A DNA stretch of 28,621 nucleotides, from IMG/VR virus record IMGVR_UViG_3300006306_000006, positions 1-28,621 of that record. One strand, written 5' to 3'. This DNA comes from a virus. Each line of letters opens with the position of its first letter. The first letter of the stretch is position 1. This document shows, in pieces, positions 20,506-28,621 of the stretch. The notes under the pieces were generated by a model. The model did no database searches. It was given only the letters and a program-made list of their open reading frames with translations, and had not been told where the DNA came from. The position numbers and the translations under genes are program-made.

Positions 20506-20796
20506 TTAAGCGTCAGCTGAATTAGTCAATGCAACAAGAGTTTCTTGTGATACACGACCTGCTCTGCCACCTGAACCAGTTGTTTTTAAATTCCAACCTG
20601 CGTGAGCTACTTTTCCATCTGATACTTCACTATCTTTGTAATTAAACAATCCGATAGTAACACCTGTGATGAAATTGTCAGCAGTTGCGTCATTAAAAAG
20701 GTTCGTACGGTGAACACTAGTAAACGGCAATCTAATTGCCGCTACTGCCCATAAGGGTGCTCCAGCCGCTTCGTCTTTATTAGTGTGACTTGACAT
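20506..20796 (-). CDS. Conserved small late protein with GSGGRAGRV motif
   Basis: This 96-residue protein starts MSSHTNKDEAAGAPLWAVAA and contains the motif TGSGGRAGRVSQETLVAL near its C-terminus, which I remember from other marine phages as a conserved element of uncharacterised small proteins. It is monocistronic: it has its own TATAAATA late promoter 56 bases upstream, a good AAGGAGAG ribosome site and a terminator just behind. This pattern predicts a highly expressed late, possibly virion-associated protein such as a head decoration or tail component. The exact function is unknown. Confidence 0.8.
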   Translation of the reverse strand: MSSHTNKDEAAGAPLWAVAAIRLPFTSVHRTNLFNDATADNFITGVTIGLFNYKDSEVSDGKVAHAGWNLKTTGSGGRAGRVSQETLVALTNSADA

Positions 20797-20852
20797 ATTA
20801 TTCTCTCCTTTAATATTTTATGTTAAAGTACTCAATTCTTAATATATGTGTA

Positions 20853-20860
20853 TATTTATA
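20853..20860 (-). promoter_or_regulatory. T4-type late promoter for the 96-residue gene
   Basis: TATAAATA on the minus strand, 56 bases before the start codon. The leader also contains a weak AT-rich hairpin (CTTTAA and TTAAAG). Confidence 0.82.
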
Positions 20861-20873
20861 AGAAAAAGGTGTG

Positions 20874-21368
20874 TTAGAAACCTAATTGTTTTAGCTGTCT
20901 TATTGAATTAGACGCTGAAGTATGATATATTCCTATACCACCACGACTTGTAAATGCATCCGTATTAGGTTTATAATCGTCAACTAATACTGCAGGACTT
21001 CTGTATCCTGTTTGAGCATAATTTTGTTTCTGACTTCTTAAAACTAAATTAACTCTTGCACCACTTAAACCTAATTGACTTCTGCACCATTTACTTTTAC
21101 CTGGTATACAGTTCGGGTCTATATCACGCTTAACATACGCTGATAATATATCTGGCTTATGTTTTTTGATATAGTTCCACAATTGTTTACCATCAGAAAT
21201 CCAAGGTAATCTTTCCCAAAAAGTTTTATCATTTCTGATTGGGTTCCATTTTTCTTTTTTTGTTAGGGACATCCATTTACTGATAGGGACTCCTGTTGCT
21301 TTCTCGGCACCTTTTTTAAAGTCTGCCAATACGCCGTCCATATCACAATAGAGTTTAGGAAGAGGCAT
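20874..21368 (-). CDS. HAD-family phosphatase, 5'(3')-deoxyribonucleotidase-like
   Basis: This 164-residue protein has the HAD catalytic motif YCDMDGVLADF (Asp 9 is the nucleophile, Asp 11 the acid/base), the motif II serine in DILSAYV (about 76), and the acidic motif IV pair in AVLVDDYKPN (Asp 130 and 131). The DxDGVLADF form is typical of phage and bacterial 5'-nucleotidases acting on deoxyribonucleotides or related phosphates. The cap domain with WNPIRNDKTFWERLPW fits the same subgroup. It precedes the late promoter of the 96-residue gene with no terminator between. Exact substrate cannot be read. Confidence 0.88.
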   Translation of the reverse strand: MPLPKLYCDMDGVLADFKKGAEKATGVPISKWMSLTKKEKWNPIRNDKTFWERLPWISDGKQLWNYIKKHKPDILSAYVKRDIDPNCIPGKSKWCRSQLGLSGARVNLVLRSQKQNYAQTGYRSPAVLVDDYKPNTDAFTSRGGIGIYHTSASNSIRQLKQLGF

Positions 21369-21385
21369 AATCTGAATTGCCTCCT

Positions 21386-22795
21386 TTAATTAGTATAACT
21401 TATCTCTGGATCAGTTTCAATTTTTGAAGCAGGGTTACCAGTCATAGTTCTACCTTTGGTAGGTTCATCTTTCTTTTTAGCAAGTTTTGCTTTTTCTGCT
21501 TTTTCTTTAAGTCTTGCTCTTAAAGTTTCATATTTTAGTTTGTAAGGACTTACTGCTTCTTTTTTAACTTCGTCTTTGTCTTCTTTGTCTTCTTTTTTTT
21601 CTGCTTTATCTCTTAAAAGTTTTTGTGCTAGTCCAACTGTTAAAGGAACTTCTCCTGTTTCTTTATCTGCAACAGGTTTAATTACTTTATTTTTTTCATT
21701 TTCTAATTTTGCTTTTAATATATTTACTTGACCTTGCAACGTTAAAATTTGTTTCTCTTGTGCTGCTGGGTCTTTAGCACTTGGTCCATCTTTACTATCT
21801 TTAGAATCCCTTGTTGCTCTTATCTTTGCAATCTTTACACCTGGTTTATTATCTTTTGCAATAGGTGGAATTTTGCTTTCATTTCTTGTAGGTAACAGTA
21901 CAGAATCTCCTCTTGTTGCTGTTTCATTAGCTGCTTTATTCCAAATATTTCTAATAGTATTTTCTAAATTTACTGATGGTTCTGGTTTATCACTACCAAT
22001 AACATCTTTCTTTGGTTCTTTTTTATCTTCTGTAGTAGATACATTTGCTGTACTAAACTTAACTTCTTTTTTCTTATCAGCCATTTTAGATACTTCTCCA
22101 GCGTCAATCGTTTCTTGCATATCTTCTGTAGGTCTTTGTGATTCTACACCTGATATTGCAAAAGGTGTATCTGTATCATATCCTTCTGCAAGTTTCCATC
22201 CTTTTGCTAAATATTCTTTTTCTTTAGTCTTATCTATTACGATAGTCTTGCCGTGTTTAGAAACCATTGTTTCTTTTTTAGGGTCTTTAAGTTGTCTTGG
22301 TAATTCTTCTTCTATATCTTTGCCTTTAGGTTCTTTCTCACTAACTCTATAACCAAATCTATATTTTTTCCTAACACCACTTGAAGCAGTACCTCTTCTT
22401 GAAGATGAATTAGCTCCACCTGGCATTGCTTCTGAAACAGTTTCTTCCGACATTGCTTCTTGTCTTGCTAAATTCTTGTCGTTTGCTAAATGAGGTTTGA
22501 TTCTATTGCCATTATATGCTCTTTTATTTTCAGGTATCTTTTCTACTTTACCACCTTTGTCAATAAAGTCTTTCATCAACTGCTCATCAGCGTGTTTTCC
22601 TGTAGAAGGTTTCCATTCTTCTTCTACTTTATTAAAAAATGCTATCTTTTCTTTAGGTGTCATTGAACCAATACCACCCATAGTATTTTTTAATGCTTCA
22701 GCGAATTTCTTTTTATAACCTTCTTCTTTATACTTCGCTTGATGTTTATATACCACATCCTCAATACTGCCTGGTTTTTGTTTTAAATATGCCAT
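21386..22795 (-). CDS. Long charged hypothetical late protein
   Basis: The 469-residue protein (from the preferred start) begins MAYLKQKPGSIEDVVYKHQA and contains a structured N-terminal part, a low-complexity Lys/Glu/Asp/Ser-rich middle, and a coiled-coil C-terminal third (about 345-440). The frame is open to 22840, but the ATG at 22795 lies just behind the upstream stop with GAGGAG 12 bases before it, so it is preferred. SEAMPGGANSSSRRG in the first third looks like a linker. It has no catalytic motif. Scaffold, core or internal protein is possible. Function unknown. Confidence 0.65.
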   Translation of the reverse strand: MAYLKQKPGSIEDVVYKHQAKYKEEGYKKKFAEALKNTMGGIGSMTPKEKIAFFNKVEEEWKPSTGKHADEQLMKDFIDKGGKVEKIPENKRAYNGNRIKPHLANDKNLARQEAMSEETVSEAMPGGANSSSRRGTASSGVRKKYRFGYRVSEKEPKGKDIEEELPRQLKDPKKETMVSKHGKTIVIDKTKEKEYLAKGWKLAEGYDTDTPFAISGVESQRPTEDMQETIDAGEVSKMADKKKEVKFSTANVSTTEDKKEPKKDVIGSDKPEPSVNLENTIRNIWNKAANETATRGDSVLLPTRNESKIPPIAKDNKPGVKIAKIRATRDSKDSKDGPSAKDPAAQEKQILTLQGQVNILKAKLENEKNKVIKPVADKETGEVPLTVGLAQKLLRDKAEKKEDKEDKDEVKKEAVSPYKLKYETLRARLKEKAEKAKLAKKKDEPTKGRTMTGNPASKIETDPEISYTN

Positions 22796-22799
22796 AATA

Positions 22800-24251
22800 C
22801 TATTTATCTCCTCGTTTATGCTGGGACCACAATCTTTCAAAAGTCATTTTAGCACCTACGTGCTCGTCCTTTTTAATTGCCTTAGCAATTTCGTGACCTT
22901 TTACTATCGTTGATTTTTTCAACGGTGTTCCGCTATCCTTTTTAATCTCTTTTGCCTTTGCCATACCTATTGCATATGCTTTGTCATCATCTTCTACTAA
23001 TTTTGATATGTGTGGTATGTCTGCCGCTTTAATTGCAAGTTGTGTAGGTATATCCATTCTCTTAATCATTTGTTTAACAGCGTCGGTTACATCTGTTGCT
23101 TTTTTATTCTTCCATACACCCTTAATATTAGCAATTTGTTTATCACTCATTTTACTTTGTAAATATCCACTATCTTCTTTAATGACTTTAACTGATTTAG
23201 TCTTACTCATATCACCTGTTTTATACCAACTAATATATTTTTCTGCCTCAGCAGGTGAATTATATTTACCAATAACTAATTTACTACCATCTGATTTTGT
23301 AATCTGTACTGTATATGCTTCTGGAACTTCTGTTTTACCTTCTGGTTCTGGTAGTTTTGATTCAACAGGTGATGTATTTCTACCCATTTTATCAATCTTA
23401 AATCCCTTACTTCTTAATTTCTGTGCTCTGTTTTGTAAATCTTGTAGAGTTTTTGCGTCTTCAAAACCTGCGTGTTTACCGTACTTATCACTATAAGACA
23501 ATCTAAATTCTGCTTTTTCATCTAGTTGTTCTCTTCTCATTTGTGCCAATTGGGCAGCATTAGCTCCGTGTTTTGAAATGAGTCTTGCTTGCGCTAACAT
23601 TGACACAAATGGAATCTTTGCTTTTAATAACTTTATTAAAAGCGGTTTGCTCTTATCAAACTTATCAAAAATTTTCATAAGTTTGTTTGCATTAATTCCA
23701 CTTATAGTTTTACCTTGTAATCCTGCGTAATCTTTTTTCAAACTTGCTATTTGAGTGTCAGTAAATTCAGCAAATACTTCTTCACCTAAAATAGTTTTTA
23801 CAGTTGATACTTTTAGTTTTAATCTTTTAGCAATCTCTTCGTGTGATTTACCTTCTTGATCCATCGTGTAGATATCTTTCATTCTACCTTCATCAAGTTC
23901 TTCTAGTTGTTCTTCTTTAACCTCTTCTTTATTCAGCCATTCGCTGTGTCTTTTGCCTGGGTGTACTTGTTTACAATCGTGTTCTTCACCTAAAATTGAT
24001 TTAGGCATTATTGCTACATCACCATTAGTTTTTTCTACTTCTTTTTTTAGTAATGATTTAGCTTTTTCCACATCCGCTCTTGGAAGGAATAAGATACCGT
24101 ATGAAAATCTAGTACGACCAATGCCGTGTTTCTTTAAAAAAGTTTGGACTCCCCACTCAAAACCTTCGCTCATTTTATAGCGAGTCAAACTCATAGGTTC
24201 TCTATACCTACTTTGTTTCCACTTTTCTAATTGTTCTTTTAAGTCGCCCAT
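22800..24251 (-). CDS. Late hypothetical protein with central helix-turn-helix-like segment
   Basis: From the preferred start the protein has 483 residues and begins MGDLKEQLEKWKQSRYREPM. A segment RMKDIYTMDQEGKSHEEIAK (about residues 128-147) followed by LKLKVSTVKTILGEE reads as a helix-turn-helix. Two later pieces, TDTQIASLKKDY and SDKQIANIKGVW, share a DxQIAxxK pattern. The rest is charged helical and includes YTVQITKSDGSKLVIGKY. The frame could start at 24335, but that would overlap the preceding gene by 83 bases; the ATG at 24251 follows that stop by one base. I recall similar proteins in marine T4-like phages; role unknown. Confidence 0.7.
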   Translation of the reverse strand: MGDLKEQLEKWKQSRYREPMSLTRYKMSEGFEWGVQTFLKKHGIGRTRFSYGILFLPRADVEKAKSLLKKEVEKTNGDVAIMPKSILGEEHDCKQVHPGKRHSEWLNKEEVKEEQLEELDEGRMKDIYTMDQEGKSHEEIAKRLKLKVSTVKTILGEEVFAEFTDTQIASLKKDYAGLQGKTISGINANKLMKIFDKFDKSKPLLIKLLKAKIPFVSMLAQARLISKHGANAAQLAQMRREQLDEKAEFRLSYSDKYGKHAGFEDAKTLQDLQNRAQKLRSKGFKIDKMGRNTSPVESKLPEPEGKTEVPEAYTVQITKSDGSKLVIGKYNSPAEAEKYISWYKTGDMSKTKSVKVIKEDSGYLQSKMSDKQIANIKGVWKNKKATDVTDAVKQMIKRMDIPTQLAIKAADIPHISKLVEDDDKAYAIGMAKAKEIKKDSGTPLKKSTIVKGHEIAKAIKKDEHVGAKMTFERLWSQHKRGDK

Positions 24252-24252
24252 T

Positions 24253-24675
24253 TTATTTAAATATGTTTTGTCTTTTGAAATTGTATGATAAACTATGTCT
24301 GCTGTATAAGTGTCCACCGTGTGTGTCAAATACACGATTTAATGAGTCCATATACTTTCTATCTAAAACGTTTCCTCTAGCACCTTTTGCTGGAGCATTA
24401 ACACCAGCTGCCTTCAAAACATCTCCTGTTACCTTATCTACGAAGGCGTGGATACTTCTCTTTTGTCCTCGTTCCGTATCCCAAATTTTGATATACTTAC
24501 CACCAACACTTGTAGCTACATCACGTCTTTGGTCTCTATATAAATTGGCAAATTGTGGGTGTCTTTTGATTTTTTCCCTAGCGATTTTAAGGTAATCATC
24601 AACTCCCTTTAAGACCATAGCCGAACTTTCTGCTACGTATAGTTTTTGTACGTATTCTTTGAATTTAGTTGCCAT
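24253..24675 (-). CDS. Conserved small phage protein (VDKxTGDVLKAAG motif)
   Basis: The 140-residue protein starts MATKFKEYVQKLYVAESSAM and contains HAFVDKVTGDVLKAAG followed by APAKGARGN, a pattern I recall from many tailed phages as an uncharacterised conserved protein. Its N-terminus has the KFKEYV shape that resembles the capsid-targeting-like peptides of neighbouring proteins, and YVAES could serve as a cleavage site. It is encoded between the 913-residue multi-domain gene and the 483-residue gene. Function unknown. Confidence 0.8.
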   Translation of the reverse strand: MATKFKEYVQKLYVAESSAMVLKGVDDYLKIAREKIKRHPQFANLYRDQRRDVATSVGGKYIKIWDTERGQKRSIHAFVDKVTGDVLKAAGVNAPAKGARGNVLDRKYMDSLNRVFDTHGGHLYSRHSLSYNFKRQNIFK

Positions 24676-24683
24676 TTCTCTCT

Positions 24684-27425
24684 CTAAAGTTTCTCAATCA
24701 TCTTAGCGACTACTTCGTTTAGTTTCGCTTTCCACTCTTCTTTATAACGTTGTTTATATTTATCTATTGTTGAATCTTGGTTTGACCATTCTTTTACTTC
24801 CTTTTTAGTTAACTTATCTTCACCAACTTTAGCATCCGTTGCCTTACCTGGGCGTGATATGTATGTATCAGTAGGTTTTCCTCGGTCTTTTGAGTCAACA
24901 GGAGGTGCATCCTCTTTTTCTCCTGGTGTCATCTGTTTACAATGATTAGCATAGTCAGCACCTATTTCATAACTATCTCTAATTGCTGTGTAAGGTTTAG
25001 GTACTGGTATTGTTTCAACTGCTTCAAATCCATAATCAACATCTAGGTTGTATTCTCTTAACATTGGTTCTTTGTCAGCAGCAATTGGTATACAATCCCA
25101 TATCCAGCATTTGTGTAAATTATTATTCGTATCTTCTAGTACAACATAGTTCGTACCTCTTCGTACTACCTTACCTTGTTTATCTTCTTTAAGATACTTG
25201 ACTTGGTCTCCAATATTAAATATCATCTCCCTAACGTATAGGTCTCTAACTTGTTTCTGTTCAAACTGTCCTAATGTCATAACAGGTTTTGAAATATCTG
25301 GTTTATAGTCTTCTCTTATACCCATACCTTTTCTTACTGCTTTAAACAGTCCATCAACATCTCTAAAATGAGATGGTAGTCCTCTCTTAAATGACGCTAC
25401 ATCACCTTTTTGAGCAGCATCCCTCATCTTGCTCGCACTCATACCTGAAGCGCCCTCAGCGTCTGGATCACGCTCTCCAGCAGATATAACATCTATTGTT
25501 TTGAAGTTATAGAATCCGTGTCTATTCTTTTCATTGTTATATTTTTTAAGTATCGTTTCAAATTCTCTTACTCTATCACTACCTACTACAAATTTAAGAA
25601 CATTATGCCCTTTGTTATATAACATAGTAGCAATATCTAATATCATATTTGTTGTATTAATTTCAATGTTTCTAGCATATTGTGGAAATATCTTTTTCAT
25701 CCAAGATAATTTTTCTCTAGGAGATAATGGATTCTTTTTACTATCTTCTGACCTACTGATATAGATTTTATAATTTCTATCTGCTCTTACAACTTTATTA
25801 ATAAGTTTTTCGTGACCTATTGTTGGAGGATTAAATCTTCCAAATGTAATTGCAATAGATTTTTCTCCTACTGCTTCTGATTTTAAACTTTTTATTTCTG
25901 CGTCTGTTACCTTTTCATCTTCTAATATTTTTTTACATTTGTAAAAGAATTTTGTGTAATGAAATTTCTCCAAATACTTATAGACAACATTTTTAGGTAA
26001 CTTATGAGCGATACCATATTTTTTAATCTCTTCTGGTGTCAAAGGTCTATTAAATAAATCTCTTCTTGCCTGCATAAGGTTATCACCCATTTCGGACATC
26101 TTCTTTATAGCATCCTCTATCTCTTCTAATTTCTCAGCAGTTTTTATATGTAAATCTAATACATCATTTGGTTTTAATTCTTTTAACTCTTCATAGTCAA
26201 CTATATCTCTTTGTAATTCTCCTTTAACTACATCTAGTTCTGCCACTTTCTTTTGAAATTCTGCCTCATATACTTTAGGATCAAACGTTTGTGCTGGAGG
26301 TCTCTTATCAAATTTCTGTTTGAATACATCATAAACTCCTATAGAAGTTGCAAGATGAGCGTCATTTACTTTAGGGTCTGTTTGAACATAATAATTAATC
26401 GGGTGTTGCGTACCTGGTACTAACTTACCACTAACTTCTCCTACAGATTGTCTTGCTTCTAAACCAACTGTTTCTCTATCTTTTTCTGGTATGTCTATCA
26501 ATACATCAATATCTAAATCTGCGTCATTTCTATATCTCTTTCCAAGAATAGAACCTATTAATTTTACTGACACAACAGGACCCCATTTTGAAAAATGCTT
26601 TGCACCTGCTTTAATCATATCAAAAACTTTTGGTTTTAATTTTGGATTTTCTGTTTCAGCATTATCAAATACACCAACAGCATATCTACTTCTAGGTACA
26701 TCTATAATACTTTCTCCCATTACCAATCTTCTACCAACACTAAACATTGTATTCTTAAACATTTGTTCTCTTGACATCCAATTTTTTGCAATATGACTTT
26801 TAACTGGTGCTCTCATATATCGTCTAACTAATCTATCACAACCTGCTAATGTTGCTGTTACCAATTCTTTATCTGACCTATTGTTATCTACTACAATAAA
26901 ATTTGATTGACCAAATAATCTTTGAAACTTACCTATATTAGATTGTACTTTCTCCCAAGATGTTTGCACAACATACTCTGGTATTTGTCTACTTCTTATT
27001 TTATTTCTTTCTAACGCAACAGGTAATGTTGTGTTAACAAATATCATATAACAATCATAACCTAATGCGTGTAGCATATTATATTCGGAACTTATTCTTC
27101 CATAATCTCTTCCAGTTGCGTCAATAACTAAACCTAATCTGCCCCCTACATAGGTATGTAATTGTTTCATCATTGTACCTTTTGCTCTGGCTCTTATAAG
27201 GTCTCTAAAATATGCTTCTTGGTCAGGCATTTTGTCTGAAAGACCTGCCTGTTTCAATGCTCTTTCAAATATTATATCTGAATTAACAAACTTTAATCCA
27301 GTTCCAGCAAATGCGGAAGAAGCGATAAATGATTTACCACTACCAGGTCCTCCTGCCATAAAAAAGGCTTTAAATATACCTGGATCGTATACACCTTCTT
27401 GTAATAAAAATTCTTTAAACTTCAT
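24684..27425 (-). CDS. Multi-domain P-loop kinase/nucleotidyltransferase/NMNAT-like protein
   Basis: This 913-residue protein combines at least three nucleotide-handling domains. Residues 1-10 (MKFKEFLLQE) resemble a capsid-targeting peptide. Residues 18-210 form a P-loop kinase-like domain with Walker A GGPGSGKS (25-32) and VIDATGRD (100-107). Residues 280-370 are nucleotidyltransferase-like, with GS (291-292) and DLDIDV (303-308), though the third acidic residue is not evident. Residues 524-700 are cytidylyltransferase/NMNAT-like with GRFNPPTIGH (529-538), FVVGSDR (612-618) and MSASKMRD (662-669). A small beta-type module (GDQVKYLKEDKQGKVVRRGT) near 740-775 and a charged tail follow. It may act on NAD, RNA ends or proteins; substrates are unknown. 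The linear order and the LxE-ending N-terminus suggest possible injection into the host. Confidence 0.85.
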   Translation of the reverse strand: MKFKEFLLQEGVYDPGIFKAFFMAGGPGSGKSFIASSAFAGTGLKFVNSDIIFERALKQAGLSDKMPDQEAYFRDLIRARAKGTMMKQLHTYVGGRLGLVIDATGRDYGRISSEYNMLHALGYDCYMIFVNTTLPVALERNKIRSRQIPEYVVQTSWEKVQSNIGKFQRLFGQSNFIVVDNNRSDKELVTATLAGCDRLVRRYMRAPVKSHIAKNWMSREQMFKNTMFSVGRRLVMGESIIDVPRSRYAVGVFDNAETENPKLKPKVFDMIKAGAKHFSKWGPVVSVKLIGSILGKRYRNDADLDIDVLIDIPEKDRETVGLEARQSVGEVSGKLVPGTQHPINYYVQTDPKVNDAHLATSIGVYDVFKQKFDKRPPAQTFDPKVYEAEFQKKVAELDVVKGELQRDIVDYEELKELKPNDVLDLHIKTAEKLEEIEDAIKKMSEMGDNLMQARRDLFNRPLTPEEIKKYGIAHKLPKNVVYKYLEKFHYTKFFYKCKKILEDEKVTDAEIKSLKSEAVGEKSIAITFGRFNPPTIGHEKLINKVVRADRNYKIYISRSEDSKKNPLSPREKLSWMKKIFPQYARNIEINTTNMILDIATMLYNKGHNVLKFVVGSDRVREFETILKKYNNEKNRHGFYNFKTIDVISAGERDPDAEGASGMSASKMRDAAQKGDVASFKRGLPSHFRDVDGLFKAVRKGMGIREDYKPDISKPVMTLGQFEQKQVRDLYVREMIFNIGDQVKYLKEDKQGKVVRRGTNYVVLEDTNNNLHKCWIWDCIPIAADKEPMLREYNLDVDYGFEAVETIPVPKPYTAIRDSYEIGADYANHCKQMTPGEKEDAPPVDSKDRGKPTDTYISRPGKATDAKVGEDKLTKKEVKEWSNQDSTIDKYKQRYKEEWKAKLNEVVAKMIEKL

Positions 27426-28621
27426 TTATTTCCATCCTTTTGGCAACGTAAAGTTTGCCCTACTAAATTCTAATCTATCTACTATTTTTACTGCACCTGC
27501 TACTCTATCTACTGCAACATATCCTTCAGGTGCTGTTACTCTATATCCTGTTCCAGTTTTAATGTAGTGTCCTATCTGTTGAATTTGATTCATCTTTTGT
27601 ATCAATGTGTTCTTCGCATTACCTAAAGTTACGTGACTTGCAATTGCCATATATAGACCTGATTTATTTTGATTAATAAATCTTAATCCATCTGCTAATA
27701 TATCTCTATATTTTTGTTTTGCTTTTTCAGTTTTTCTTTGGTCTATTTCTGTCTTCAAAATGTTTTCATAATAATCTCTAAACATATCTTGCAAGACTCT
27801 AACCTTTGCCATACTGCCTTTATTATTTCTAATGTAATGATTGAAAAATGCTTTTAATCTAAACCCTACAGATAAAGGGTCACTAGCACGACTAGTCATT
27901 TCATCTAATATCTTACTTGCTCTACCTAAAGAACCTTCTGCCATTCTTAATTGAGCATCAAATTTTCCTAGTTCTGATTTAGTAAAAGTAATAGAACCAG
28001 AGTCATCCTTATATTCAGCACTCGCAACCCATACTCTTGCATTACCTGACCCTCTAACATTACCAAAACTTGCATTTAAACTTTTCATATCTTTACCAGT
28101 ATACATTGTATGAAATACTATACCCATTTTAGCACGAGCAATCTTCTTACCTATATTGCTATTTGCTTGTACTGCATATGTGATTGTATTAGGTGTAAAG
28201 GAAATCATTTTATCTCCACCAATTGATACTGCTTTCTTATCGTTAGTGAATAATAAATCACCTTGTAAAATTTGTTTAATGTTTAGACTAGATAAATGAT
28301 TAAGACATACTGATAATTTTTGAGCGACAGGACCAGAATGGTTCCGTCTTATGTCTGCTGTTGTGTAATTGATTTTTGGGGTAACGTTAAATATTGATTT
28401 AGTACCGACAAAGAACTTGCCGTTTTCAGGATTGACACCACATATAATAGCAGGTGCCCCATCCCATTTAACAGTAGTATTGATTTTTGCTCCCGAGTGA
28501 CCTGCGAGCATATCTCTTACTGATTTTAGAAAGTTAATTGCGTTAACTCCACCAGCTGAACCCCTATTGATTATATCATCTTCTAGGTGCTCTAGGTGTG
28601 TATTCTTTTCGTTTGTGAAAA
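27426..28621 (-). CDS. KxDG-motif ligase-like (nucleotidyltransferase-fold) protein, partial
   Basis: The frame stays open to the right edge, so the N-terminus lies outside; at least 397 residues are visible. Ahead of the first internal ATG (28511) the sequence reads KNTHLEHLEDDIIN and GGVNAINFLKSVRD. A KWDG box in TVKWDGAPAIICG has the lysine and glycine expected of motif I in DNA/RNA ligases and capping enzymes, where the lysine is adenylylated. GKFFVGTKSIFN and LQGDLLFTND may correspond to later motifs of the fold, but motifs IV and V are not clear. The gene is followed directly by the multi-domain kinase/NMNAT gene, so an end-modification pair is possible. Enzyme activity is not certain. 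Confidence 0.65.
   Translation of the reverse strand, partial: FTNEKNTHLEHLEDDIINRGSAGGVNAINFLKSVRDMLAGHSGAKINTTVKWDGAPAIICGVNPENGKFFVGTKSIFNVTPKINYTTADIRRNHSGPVAQKLSVCLNHLSSLNIKQILQGDLLFTNDKKAVSIGGDKMISFTPNTITYAVQANSNIGKKIARAKMGIVFHTMYTGKDMKSLNASFGNVRGSGNARVWVASAEYKDDSGSITFTKSELGKFDAQLRMAEGSLGRASKILDEMTSRASDPLSVGFRLKAFFNHYIRNNKGSMAKVRVLQDMFRDYYENILKTEIDQRKTEKAKQKYRDILADGLRFINQNKSGLYMAIASHVTLGNAKNTLIQKMNQIQQIGHYIKTGTGYRVTAPEGYVAVDRVAGAVKIVDRLEFSRANFTLPKGWK

Noticed and set aside
21873-22352. Open frame of 159 codons on the plus strand
   Set aside because: It is antisense to the 469-residue late protein, and its serine/leucine-rich product reflects the complement of Lys/Glu-rich codons. No ribosome site was seen.
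22793-22815. GATAAATA near the start of the 469-residue gene as a late promoter
   Set aside because: The first base differs from TATAAATA, it overlaps the preceding coding region, and a transcript from it would start at about the start codon without a usable ribosome site.
22981-23496. Open frame of 171 codons on the plus strand
   Set aside because: Antisense to the 483-residue late protein with low-complexity hydrophobic composition; typical shadow of a charged gene.

Overview
This window is most likely part of the genome of an AT-rich, T4-like marine myovirus. It carries a T4-type split class Ia ribonucleotide reductase (nrdA, nrdB), a gp61-type primase, an RuvC-like resolvase, T4-type late promoters (TATAAATA), tightly overlapping genes, and many small proteins of a kind I recall from marine T4-like phages. 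The low GC content and the gene set suggest a phage of SAR11/Pelagibacter or another low-GC marine bacterium. The host is an inference.

Layout. (1) 1-8002, minus strand: a replication and nucleotide block. A sigma70-like promoter at 7974-8002 reads into primase gp61, nrdA, a conserved unknown, nrdB, a zinc ribbon, an RuvC-like nuclease, two small genes, a 2OG-Fe(II) oxygenase, a SET-domain protein and a partial unknown. (2) 8027-13863, minus strand: a secretion/amyloid operon that starts at a T4-type late promoter and ends at a Rho-independent terminator. Its order is csgF, csgG, a curlin-like repeat protein, a 43-aa membrane peptide, a periplasmic thioredoxin, a 706-aa FecR-domain protein, two tiny proteins and a coiled-coil tail-anchored protein. 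(3) 13888-15543, plus strand: the only rightward gene, a complete CHASE2-class III adenylate cyclase, divergent from csgF across 55 bp. (4) 15536-20467, minus strand: a late operon of virion-associated and conserved unknown genes that runs into a lysis-like cluster (52-aa holin-like protein, i-spanin, lipoprotein o-spanin, several tiny membrane or cysteine-rich proteins). (5) 20469-20860: a 96-aa gene with its own late promoter and terminator. (6) 20874-28621, minus strand: a HAD phosphatase, two large charged proteins, a 140-aa conserved unknown, a 913-aa protein with P-loop kinase, nucleotidyltransferase and NMNAT-like domains, and a partial KxDG (ligase-like) protein.

The most notable content is regions 2 and 3. 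The phage appears to encode curli-type (type VIII) export (CsgG pore, CsgF), a candidate fibre subunit with an 11-residue repeat register, a thiol oxidoreductase matching the cysteine-bearing exported proteins, a FecR-domain surface protein and a CHASE2 cyclase. Late expression suggests the infected cell's envelope or surface is remodelled near the end of infection, possibly with cAMP signalling. A second theme is a recurring N-terminal peptide (MKxFKxFL-type, often followed by LxE or VAE) on several late proteins, including the 913-aa enzyme. It resembles the T4 capsid-targeting sequence and raises the possibility that these proteins are packaged in the head and delivered into the host.

With the small genes included, no stretch longer than about 300 bases lacks a gene. 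I saw no tRNA, rRNA, CRISPR array or insertion sequence.
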